Shown here: piece by piece, positions 16,334 to 24,580 of the stretch
Layout: each line of letters begins with the position of its first letter
Position numbering within the stretch: the stretch's first letter is position 1
Source of the DNA: Methylovirgula sp. 4M-Z18
GTDB lineage: Bacteria; Pseudomonadota; Alphaproteobacteria; Rhizobiales; Beijerinckiaceae
Direction: 5' to 3'
Assembly (NCBI RefSeq): GCF_037890675.1
Contig: NZ_CP149574.1
Coordinates: 1,798,001 to 1,862,000, forward strand
DNA: 64,000 nt
The notes under the pieces: model-generated
Told to the model about the DNA's origin: nothing
What the model saw: the letters and a program-made list of their open reading frames with translations, nothing else
Database searches by the model: none
Position numbers and translations under genes: made by a program

Positions 16334-19111
16334 TCATAGCGCAGCCTTGGCTCTGCGGGTGGTCGTATTGGACGCGGCAGCGATCCTGGGCGCGAGGACT
16401 GCGGCTCCGAACAATCGCGCCAGCCGGTCGCCGATCGGCACGCCGATTCCGGTGCACGGGTCGGGACCGACCTGCGCGCGGTAAAAGCCGTTGTCGCCCT
16501 GAACGATATCGGTGAAGCACGTTTGGTTCAGCCAAAGTTTCGGCGTGATGAAGCCAAGTTTTTGGCCGAAGGCGGCGAACAAACCGGCATACAGCGGCGC
16601 GACAGCGCTGGTGCCGCCGAGCGGCGCGGAAGTGCCATGCACCGTGAGGAGATATCCTGTATTGGGATCGGCGTTCGCCGCGACGTCGGGAACCATGCGG
16701 CCCGGGCCTTGCGGCGCGCCAGCCTGCCACGACTGCGGCGGGAAAATCGTGGAGAAACCGCCGCCTGTCCCGTTGCCGTTGGGGTTTCCGGGGTCGTCGT
16801 TCCACACGACTTCAGCCTGCGCGGTTTTTGTCGTGCCGCCGCAGCCGATGATGTAGGGGGACGAGGATGGCAAATCGACATTGGCAGGCGTCGGTCCGCC
16901 ATCTGAAGCATCATTGTCGCCGGATGCCGCAAAAATCACCATGCCTGCGGATGTGGCGGCCTGGGCCGCGGCATTCAACTTCGCGACATAATCGACCCCT
17001 GCCTGTTGGCCTGCGGCCTGCCACGCGGCCTCGTCCGCGCCCCAGGAGATCGAGCACACGTCGCAGCCGTCCGCGGACGCTGCGAGAATTGCAGCAGCAA
17101 TGGCGTTCATGTCCGTCGCGTCCGCCCAGTAGACCCGGATCGATGCGGCCCGGCCCGTCGCCGTTGCATAGGCGGCCGCGGCAATTTCAATATCCATCGT
17201 GACTTCGTAATCGGGATCCAAGGGATCGCCCGCATGTTGGCCGGGCTGGTTCCCTTGTCCACTGACCACGACATCGACCATTGTCGGTGAAGGTTGATTG
17301 ATCGACTTGCAGAACGTGTCGATGTCGCTCTTTTGATACCCGCCGTTCAGTTCGATGATCGCGATGACGCCTTGGCCCGATGTCCCGGTTGGCCAAGAAT
17401 AGGCCTTGCAGAGATCGGGAACGGCCCAGGGACGGGCGTTCGGCGGCGCCCGCATGGCGATGGTCTTGCCGGTCCCTGGCCGTTTGAAATACGGATGAAC
17501 GAGCATCCGTGTCCTGGCGCGTTCGGCGGCAAGCAAAGGTGCGAGTTTGGCCCGAAGCGCAATCGGCGCCACGACAGTGTCGTAGAGCGCGGCCAGATCC
17601 GCGGCCATCTGGGTGCGCGAGCCGCCGTCGAGATAAATCATATGGCCCGATGGATAGTTGCGGATCGTCAGATTGGCGCGGGCTTTCGGATCGACGAGGG
17701 GCATCGCGTCAAGGGTGAGTTTCGTCTGGAAGAATGGGGTCACGGCATCGAAATAGCCGTTGGCCGAAAAGACCTTCAGATCCGGGTTCGCGGCCATCGC
17801 TGCCGCAAGGTCGCCGGCGGTGTACACGATCGGATTGCCGCTCGCGTCTTTCCCGCCTTTCTGCGCCCCCGTCGGGTCGATGTGGCTGAAATCCCAATTG
17901 GCATAAGCCTGATCGTTGAGGTCGACAAAGTTCGATGTCGAGGTGAATTGCAGATCGTTGTTCAGATACACGTTCCACATCGACGTATAGACGCCCGAGA
18001 CCGCGGTCATCGTCGGATCGTTGGCGCCCGACGCCGGGTCGACAATCGCGGCGATGCCCGTATCGATCGCCGTCACGCGCCCATCGTAGATGCCGAGAGC
18101 GACACCTTGGTCCTGGAGCAACGTCACCAGAAACGACGAGGTGATGCCATTGTTCGCTTCGACATTCAGCGACCAGGATTCGAGCACGACCGGGGATATG
18201 CCGAGGATTGCGCTCAGTTGCTGCGTGGTCGCCGGGTCGCTTTTGGGAAAGGCCGCCACCGCCTGCGCATAGGGTCCTTGGGCGAAGGCGGTGACCTGCG
18301 CCATGAAATGTTCCAGGTCCACCGGCGGCGGGCTTACCGTCGTCTTTTTGTGCCACCACGCATCGGCGGCGAAGGTCGGCAACAATCCGATCGGATTCGA
18401 GAAGGTCGGTGTGTAGTCGAGCACGCTCGATTGCAGGACGATGCCGTTCAAATCGATCCCGTCCTCGTGCAGCATCCAGGCCAGAACGCAGGAACGCGTC
18501 GTGCCGTAGGATTCGCCGAAAAGGAACCGCGGCGAGTTCCAGCGACCGTAGGCGGTCAAATATCGCTTGATGAATTGCCGGATCGAGCGCGCGTCTTGAT
18601 CAACGCCCCAAAAGTCCCGGTTCTTGGCGGGAGCGATCGCGGCCGAATAACCGGTGCCGACCGGGTTGATATAAACGAGATCGGTGCGATCGATGAGGCT
18701 GTCCGGATTATCCTCCATGCGATAGGGCGGCGGCGGCGTGAAGCTCGGCATATCGGTACGGATCCGCCGAGGCGCGAAAGAGCCGAGCAGCAGGAACACG
18801 GCCGAGGAGCCGGGGCCGCCATTATAAAAGAACGTGACGGGCCGTGTGTTTGGATCCGCCCCGTCGGCCGTGAAGGCGACGTAGAAAAATTTCGCGTAGG
18901 GTTGCGACGAAGACGGGTCGACCGCGACGAGGTGGCCGGCCCGAGCGGTGTAAGCAATCGTGCGGCCTCTGATCGTCGTATTGTGGTGGGTAATGGCAAC
19001 GTTTTCCGACGTATCCGTGACGTTATCGTTGGGGCCCATGCCATAGGCCGTCGTATCAAGTATGGGAACATCAACGGGCGCGGATGTGGGATTTGAGGCG
19101 GCGACCGGCAT
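16334..19111 (-). CDS. Fused serine carboxypeptidase (S10) and sedolisin (S53) protease
   Basis: A 925-residue protein with two different serine peptidase domains. Residues about 30-515 resemble peptidase family S10: YNGGPGSSA (96-104), nucleophile Ser201 in FGESYGT, Asp455 in NGYFDAVTPF and His490 in SGHMIYLDGG. Residues about 560-900 resemble sedolisin family S53: Glu636 and Asp640 in EVTMDIE, Asp732 in AASGDND and Ser835 in GGTSAVAPLYAG. Both catalytic sets look complete. The usual S53 prodomain is absent, and the N-terminus (MPVAASNPTSAPVDVP) is not a signal peptide. GGAGGGAG precedes the start. It is transcribed alone. The linking region is about residues 516-559. Both families typically work at acid pH. 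Confidence 0.88.
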   Translation of the reverse strand: MPVAASNPTSAPVDVPILDTTAYGMGPNDNVTDTSENVAITHHNTTIRGRTIAYTARAGHLVAVDPSSSQPYAKFFYVAFTADGADPNTRPVTFFYNGGPGSSAVFLLLGSFAPRRIRTDMPSFTPPPPYRMEDNPDSLIDRTDLVYINPVGTGYSAAIAPAKNRDFWGVDQDARSIRQFIKRYLTAYGRWNSPRFLFGESYGTTRSCVLAWMLHEDGIDLNGIVLQSSVLDYTPTFSNPIGLLPTFAADAWWHKKTTVSPPPVDLEHFMAQVTAFAQGPYAQAVAAFPKSDPATTQQLSAILGISPVVLESWSLNVEANNGITSSFLVTLLQDQGVALGIYDGRVTAIDTGIAAIVDPASGANDPTMTAVSGVYTSMWNVYLNNDLQFTSTSNFVDLNDQAYANWDFSHIDPTGAQKGGKDASGNPIVYTAGDLAAAMAANPDLKVFSANGYFDAVTPFFQTKLTLDAMPLVDPKARANLTIRNYPSGHMIYLDGGSRTQMAADLAALYDTVVAPIALRAKLAPLLAAERARTRMLVHPYFKRPGTGKTIAMRAPPNARPWAVPDLCKAYSWPTGTSGQGVIAIIELNGGYQKSDIDTFCKSINQPSPTMVDVVVSGQGNQPGQHAGDPLDPDYEVTMDIEIAAAAYATATGRAASIRVYWADATDMNAIAAAILAASADGCDVCSISWGADEAAWQAAGQQAGVDYVAKLNAAAQAATSAGMVIFAASGDNDASDGGPTPANVDLPSSSPYIIGCGGTTKTAQAEVVWNDDPGNPNGNGTGGGFSTIFPPQSWQAGAPQGPGRMVPDVAANADPNTGYLLTVHGTSAPLGGTSAVAPLYAGLFAAFGQKLGFITPKLWLNQTCFTDIVQGDNGFYRAQVGPDPCTGIGVPIGDRLARLFGAAVLAPRIAAASNTTTRRAKAAL

Positions 19112-19502
19112 GGGACTCCCTCCTGCAAAATAATCTCAATCTTGAGGCGCGTTTTTCCGATCTGTGGACGATTGCGATAAGAACAAAAGCGCGTTGCGCA
19201 TAACGCGGACAGTTAATGTGTAAGATGATTTTGGCATATGTAAGGTGAACGCCAGATTGGCGGAAGAATCGGAAATTCGTTATAGGAATAACGATCTTGA
19301 TCCACTGAAAATGTTTGGAAGCACGAAAATTAGGGACAGCATAAATTCCTTTCGCAACGCGAAACGGCCTAAAACGTTTGACAGGGACTTCCCGGATCGC
19401 GTGAGAGAAATTTGCGTTCTTTCAGAGACGCAAAATGCTCTACTTCTCTGTTTTGTCGCGTTTTCTTAACCGAAAAGTCGTTCAACTTTTCTGGAAAATG
19501 CT
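19112..19502. other. AT-rich intergenic region between the fused protease gene and livM
   Basis: 391 bases, clearly richer in A and T than its neighbours. A 74-codon plus-strand frame (19245-19469) shows no family resemblance and no convincing ribosome binding site, so it is not called. Small inverted repeat CGCGTT/AACGCG lies at 19190-19207. The promoter of the minus-strand protease gene should be here. The right end carries a hairpin repeat described separately. Confidence 0.5.
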
Positions 19503-19506
19503 CTAC
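19432..19506 (-). repeat. Hairpin with flanking direct repeats at the livM stop codon
   Basis: AAAATGCTCTAC occurs twice in direct orientation, at 19432-19443 and 19495-19506; read on the minus strand it is GTAGAGCATTTT, and the livM TAG stop is part of the second copy. Between them lies a stem GAAAAGT (19472-19478) and ACTTTTC (19485-19491) with a six-base loop. From memory, similar AGAGCAT-plus-AAAAGT hairpins are common between genes in Rhizobiales. It probably ends or stabilizes the liv transcript. Confidence 0.55.
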
Positions 19507-20444
19507 AGCGGCTTGCCGATGCGACGGGCGATTTCGCCGACGATGCCGCGGCGGAACGCGAGGACGCAGGCGACGAAAATCGCGCCCTGAATGACGATGA
19601 CCCAGGAGCCGAGGCCGGTCAGATTGTTTTTCATCAAAACGATGATGAAAGCGCCCGCGACCGGGCCGAACACCGTGCCGAGTCCGCCGACCAATGTCAT
19701 GAGCACGACTTCGCCAGAGGCCGTCCAATGCACGTCGGTCAGTGAGGCGCCTTGCACGACAATCGCCTTGAGGCCGCCGGCAAGACCGGCAAGCGCCGCC
19801 GACAGCACGAACGCCGCAAGCTTGTATTGCTCGGCTTTATAGCCGAGCGAGATGGCGCGCGGCTCGTTCTCGCGGATGGCTTTCAGGATTTCGCCGAAGG
19901 GCGAATTGATGATGCGATGAATGAGCAGGAAGGCGGCGAGAAAAATCACCAGCACGACGAAATAGCATGTGAGCTGATTGGACAAATCGATGAGGCCGAG
20001 GAGCTTGCCGCGTGGCACTTCGTTGATGCCGTCCTCGCCATGGGTGAAGGGTGCCTGAAGGCAAAAGAACCGGACCATCTGCGCGAGCGCCAGGGTGATC
20101 ATGGCAAAATAGATCCCCTGCCGCCGGATCGACAAGGCGCCCGTGACAAGGCCGAGCGCCGCGGCAACAACAACGGCGGCAAGCATCGCAAGCTCCGGCG
20201 TGACACCCAGTTCCTTGGCCGTATAGGCGCTGACGTAGCTTGCAAGGCCAAAGAACATCGCATGGCCAAAGGACAGAAGGCCGACATAGCCGATGAGCAA
20301 ATTGAACGCGCAGGCGAATAGCGCAAAGCAGAGCGCCTGCATCAATGTCGGCAGATAGATCAGTTGCGGCAGAAGAGGCGCGATCAGCAGCAGGACCACC
20401 ATGATCGCAAAGGCCCAGCGTTCGCTCGTCGAGGCGGTCGTCAT
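19503..20444 (-). CDS. livM: Branched-chain amino-acid ABC transporter permease LivM
   Basis: A 313-residue inner-membrane permease with eight to ten helices. It shows LivM landmarks: CALFACAFNLLIGYVGLLSFGHAMFFGLASY near the N-terminus (split here: AFNLLIGYVGLLSFGHA, MFFGLASYVSAY), FGEILKAIRENEPRAISLGY as the coupling loop, and LVGGLGTVFGPVAGAF near the end. ATG 20444 (MTTASTSERW) is chosen because a longer frame to 20564 runs through the palindromic repeat. The repeat lies directly upstream, and its terminal bases form the sequence before the start codon. Confidence 0.92.
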   Translation of the reverse strand: MTTASTSERWAFAIMVVLLLIAPLLPQLIYLPTLMQALCFALFACAFNLLIGYVGLLSFGHAMFFGLASYVSAYTAKELGVTPELAMLAAVVVAAALGLVTGALSIRRQGIYFAMITLALAQMVRFFCLQAPFTHGEDGINEVPRGKLLGLIDLSNQLTCYFVVLVIFLAAFLLIHRIINSPFGEILKAIRENEPRAISLGYKAEQYKLAAFVLSAALAGLAGGLKAIVVQGASLTDVHWTASGEVVLMTLVGGLGTVFGPVAGAFIIVLMKNNLTGLGSWVIVIQGAIFVACVLAFRRGIVGEIARRIGKPL

Positions 20445-20447
20445 GTT

Positions 20448-20714
20448 AGGGTCGAACCTCAATAATGGATTGTATCTGGACGCGGCCAAATTGACCGAAT
20501 GCCAGGAGATGGGACGAAGCAGGGCGTCGGCCCTGCGAGGAGCATCGACGCCGCAGTCGGTCAATTTCGCCGCGCCCCTTCGGGGTGAGGTGAAAAATGG
20601 TCATCTGCCGCGTCGCAATGCTTGCCGGTACGGACGTACCGGCGTCGCAATGCTCCTTGCATATGACCATTTTTGACCTCATCCAGATACAATCCATTAT
20701 TGAGGTTCGACCCT
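20448..20714. repeat. 267-base palindromic repeat element, copy A
   Basis: Terminal arms of 33 bases pair perfectly (from AGGGTCGAACCTCAATAATG at the left end to the matching right end). Inside are stem GCAGGGC/GCCCTGC (20519-20536), stem CCCC/GGGG around TTC (20575-20585), stem GCCGGTAC/GTACCGGC near 20624-20643, and a longer-range pairing of AAAAATGGTCAT with ATGACCATTTTT. It fills the gap between livH and livM, and the livH TAG stop overlaps its right end. A second copy of the same length lies at 48464-48730. Plus-strand open frames inside it are repeat-derived and are not genes. Confidence 0.9.
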
Positions 20715-21600
20715 AAGCGCTCCGGCCAAAGAGTCCGGTCGGACGGACGAGAAGGACGATCACCATGATGGCAAACACTGCAACATCGGCAGCCGGGGGA
20801 AAGTAATATTTGATGAGCCCTTCGATTAGGCCGAGGAGGAAGCCGGAGAGGATCGAGCCCATGATGGAGCCCATGCCGCCGATCACCACCACGGCGAAAA
20901 CCACGATGATCATGTTCTCGCCCATGTCCGGCCGCACCTGATTGATGGGCGCCGCGAGCACGCCGGCCAGCGCGGCGAGCGCAACGCCCGCGCCATAGGT
21001 GAGGGTGATCATGACCGGCACGTTGATGCCCATGGCGCGCACCAGGGCAGGATTCTCGGTGGCCGCGCGCAAATAGGACCCAAGCTTGGTGCGCTCGATG
21101 ACGAACCAGGCGATGAGGCAGACCGCAAGCGAGAAGACGATCACCCAGCCGCGGTAGGACGGCAGACGCATGAAGCCGATATCGAGAAGGCCGTTGAATT
21201 GTGGCGGGCGATCATAGGGGATGCCGGATGTGCCGAAGTAATTTTGAAACACTCCCTGAATGATCAGCGCGAGACCGAAGGTCAGCAGGAGTCCGTAGAG
21301 CGGGTCGAGCCCGGCAAGCCGCCGCAACATCGTCCGTTCGATGATCATGCCGCAGGTGCCGACGACGAGCGGCGCGAGGACCAACGCATACCAATAGCCG
21401 AGGCCAAGCAGATTGAGCAGAAAATAGGCTACGAAGGCGCCGACCATGTACAGCGCGCCATGGGCAAAATTGATGATGTTCAGCATGCCGAAAATCACCG
21501 CGAGGCCGAGGCTGAGCAAGGCGTAAAACGCGCCATTGATCAGCCCCAGCGTCAACTGGTTCATTAAGGCTGGAAGATGGCTAAAGAAAACGGATGTCAT
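20713..21600 (-). CDS. livH: Branched-chain amino-acid ABC transporter permease LivH
   Basis: A 295-residue permease with the LivH pattern: LTLGLINGAFYALLSLGLAV, FGMLNIINFAHGALYMVGAF, and the coupling loop GSYLRAATENPALVRAMGIN. GGMGSIMGSILSGFLLGLIE follows in the C-terminal half. An internal ATG (21564, MNQLTLGL) is an alternative start. Its stop codon TAG overlaps the end of the 267-base repeat that separates it from livM. It forms the channel with LivM. Confidence 0.92.
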   Translation of the reverse strand: MTSVFFSHLPALMNQLTLGLINGAFYALLSLGLAVIFGMLNIINFAHGALYMVGAFVAYFLLNLLGLGYWYALVLAPLVVGTCGMIIERTMLRRLAGLDPLYGLLLTFGLALIIQGVFQNYFGTSGIPYDRPPQFNGLLDIGFMRLPSYRGWVIVFSLAVCLIAWFVIERTKLGSYLRAATENPALVRAMGINVPVMITLTYGAGVALAALAGVLAAPINQVRPDMGENMIIVVFAVVVIGGMGSIMGSILSGFLLGLIEGLIKYYFPPAADVAVFAIMVIVLLVRPTGLFGRSA

Positions 21601-21628
21601 GGCTCAAATCATCGATCGACTGTGCGGC

Positions 21629-21659
21629 CCGTCACCCCGGCGCAGGTCCGGGGTGACGG
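21629..21659 (-). other. Perfect hairpin between binding-protein and livH genes
   Basis: Twelve-base stem CCGTCACCCCGG (21629-21640) and CCGGGGTGACGG (21648-21659) with a seven-base loop. GTCACCCCGG...CCGGGGTGAC palindromes are, from memory, widespread between genes in Rhizobiales. It lies in the 96-base gap behind the binding-protein gene and before livH, where it could stabilize the upstream message. Confidence 0.65.
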
Positions 21660-21696
21660 ATGACGGATATGCTTGCGCATAGAGCGCAAACTCGGT

Positions 21697-22911
21697 TTAC
21701 TTCTTGACGAGCGGGCATTCGCTCTCGGAAAGCGGACGGAAGGCTTCGTCCGCCGGGACGGTGGCGAGCAGCTTGTAATAATCCCACGGATATTTCGATT
21801 CGGCCGGCTTCTTCACCTCGAAGAGATAGACGGGATGAATCTTGCGGCCGTCGGCGCGGACCGTACCCTTGCCGAACAAAGGATCGTCCGTCGGCATTTC
21901 TTTCATCTTGGCGACGACTTTGGCGCCGTCATGCGGATTGCCGCCGAGTGCATCCAATGCCTTCAAATAGTGCAGCGTCGCCGAATAGACGCCGGCCTGC
22001 ACCATGGTCGGCTTCTCGCTGTGTGGCATCAGTTTGGAGAACCGGTCGGAGAAGGCGCGGGTCTGGTCGTTCATGTCCCAGTAGAATGCGCTAGTGAACG
22101 TCAGGCCTTGGGCCGTATTCAGACCAAGCGCATTCACGTCGGAAATGAAGAGCAGCAGAGCCGCAAGTCGTTGGCCGCCCGATTGAATGCCGAATTCCGC
22201 CGCCTGCTTGATCGAATTGGTCGTATCGCCGCCGGCATTGGCAAGGCCGATGACTTTTGCGCCAGACGATTGCGCCTGCAGCAGATAGGACGAGAAGTCG
22301 GAAGTGTTCAACGGATGCTGCACATCACCTAGTATTTTGCCGCCACTGGCCGTGACCACGGCGCCGGTGTCGCGCTCCAGTGCGTGACCGAAGGCATAGT
22401 CGGCGGTGATGAAGAACCATGTGTCGCCGCCGGCTTTCACGACCGCTTTGCCGGTCGTGTTGGCGAGGGCATAAGTGTCGTAGGTCCAGTGAATCGTATT
22501 GGCGTTGCAGGCCTTGCCGGTCAGATCGGAGCTAGCCGGACCGGAGGCGAGGAACACACCGTTCTTTTCCTTCGTGACGGCGCTCACCGCGAGCGCGACG
22601 CCGGAATTCGGCACGTCGACGATGGCATCGACTTTCTCGTCATCGAACCATTTGCGCGCAATGTTGGTGCCGATGTCCGGCTTGTTCTGATGGTCGGCGC
22701 TGACGACATCGATTTTCCAGCCCTTGGCTTCGAGCCCGGAATCCTGAATGGCGAGTTGCACGGCAACGGTTGAGCCCGGGCCGCCGAGATCTTTGTAGAG
22801 GCCAGACATATCGGTGAGATTGCCGATCTTGACGTTCTTGTCCTGCGCCATCGCGCCGGTACAGAACAACAAGAGGGCCGCGGTAACGGACATAGCTACG
22901 CGCAATTTCAT
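21697..22911 (-). CDS. livK: Branched-chain amino-acid-type periplasmic binding protein
   Basis: A 404-residue type I binding protein (Peripla_BP_6) with a clear signal peptide (MKLRVAMSVTAALLLFCTGAMA). Conserved stretches include KIGNLTDMSGLYKDLGGPGS, SADHQNKPDIGTNIARKW and WFFITADYAFGHALERD. ATG 22911 is chosen over 22938 because GGGAGATTGGGA precedes it and the signal peptide then starts properly. It is longer than LivJ/LivK of enteric bacteria, like many rhizobial paralogues whose ligands include urea, amides or aromatic acids, so leucine-type specificity is only a guess. Confidence 0.85.
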   Translation of the reverse strand: MKLRVAMSVTAALLLFCTGAMAQDKNVKIGNLTDMSGLYKDLGGPGSTVAVQLAIQDSGLEAKGWKIDVVSADHQNKPDIGTNIARKWFDDEKVDAIVDVPNSGVALAVSAVTKEKNGVFLASGPASSDLTGKACNANTIHWTYDTYALANTTGKAVVKAGGDTWFFITADYAFGHALERDTGAVVTASGGKILGDVQHPLNTSDFSSYLLQAQSSGAKVIGLANAGGDTTNSIKQAAEFGIQSGGQRLAALLLFISDVNALGLNTAQGLTFTSAFYWDMNDQTRAFSDRFSKLMPHSEKPTMVQAGVYSATLHYLKALDALGGNPHDGAKVVAKMKEMPTDDPLFGKGTVRADGRKIHPVYLFEVKKPAESKYPWDYYKLLATVPADEAFRPLSESECPLVKK

Positions 22912-22934
22912 TCCCAATCTCCCTGTTTCAATAT

Positions 22935-23640
<706 letters not shown>

Positions 23641-23648
<8 letters not shown>

Positions 23649-24408
23649 GGCCGGCTCCCAGGTAAGCCTGCTGGACTTGGGGATTCTGCGAGACTTTAGC
23701 GTAGTCGCCCTCGGCCAGGATCTGGCCGCGCGTCAGCACCGTGATCGTGTGCGAGAGATTGGACACGACATTGAGATTGTGTTCCACCATCAGCACGGTG
23801 CGGTTGGCGGCAATCCGCTTGATCAGCGCGGCGATTCGGTCGATGTCCTCGTGACCCATGCCGGCCATTGGTTCGTCGAGCAACAGCATTTCGGGGTCGA
23901 GCGCCAAGGTCGTTGCGATTTCGAGCGCCCGCTTGCGGCCGTAAGGCATTTCGACCGCATGCGTGTCGACGAAATTGGTCAATCCGACATCGTCCAAGAG
24001 TTCGCGCGCGCGGCCGTCATATTGCCGCAGCAGCGCTTTCGAACGCCAGAAATCGAAGGAATCGCCGCGTGCCTTCTGCAAAGCGATCCGCACGTTCTCG
24101 AGCCCCGTCAGATGGGGGAAAACCGCCGAGATCTGAAACGATCGGACCAGCCCGAGACGTGCGACATCGGCGGGCTTGGTCAAGGTAATGTCGCGGCCCT
24201 TATACATGATACGGCCGCGCGTCGGGTTCAGAAACTTGGTGAGCAGGTTGAAACAGGTGGTCTTGCCGGCGCCGTTCGGGCCGATCAGAGCATGGATCGT
24301 GCCGCGCCGCACGGTGAGGTTCACGTCCTTGACGGCGGTGAACGCACCGAACTGCTTGGTCATCCCCTCAGTTACAAGAATTGCGTCTCCGTCCACGCGA
24401 AGTTCCAC
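23641..24408 (-). CDS. livG: Branched-chain amino-acid ABC transporter ATPase LivG
   Basis: A 255-residue ABC ATPase with Walker A GPNGAGKTT and the LivG features VRSFQISAVFPHLTGLENV and LLDEPMAGMGHEDI. The signature region reads EMPYGRKRALEIATTLA, a typical divergent LivG form without the strict LSGGQ. The start is GTG at complement 24406-24408. It is the first gene of the liv operon; the promoter should lie in 24409-24580, but no clear motif was found. Confidence 0.92.
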
Positions 24409-24580
24409 CCTGACATATCTTTGTGCTGATTTTGCATTGCTCCCATGCTAACGGCTTCGCGGCATCGGGCGCAAGCCTGGCCGCGCCGATTTTCTGAAGC
24501 CATTCTGTGTAACGGTCCCCTTGATGGGGTATCGTCTCGGGCGACGGCAAGGGCTCGCCCGACGCCGAACGAGCGGCCCG

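Noticed and set aside
17294-19096. A 600-codon open frame on the plus strand opposite the fused protease gene
   Set aside because: Its product is rich in Arg, Gly and His with no recognisable fold, and the opposite strand encodes complete catalytic motifs. It is a shadow of GC-rich codon use.
19245-19469. A 74-codon plus-strand frame in the AT-rich gap
   Set aside because: No family resemblance, no clear ribosome binding site, and it overlaps the direct-repeat hairpin.
20401-20676. A 91-codon plus-strand frame across copy A, similar to a 61-codon frame at 48507-48692
   Set aside because: The shared protein segment comes only from the repeat sequence itself; it has no ribosome binding site, and the changes between copies follow stem pairing instead of codon conservation.
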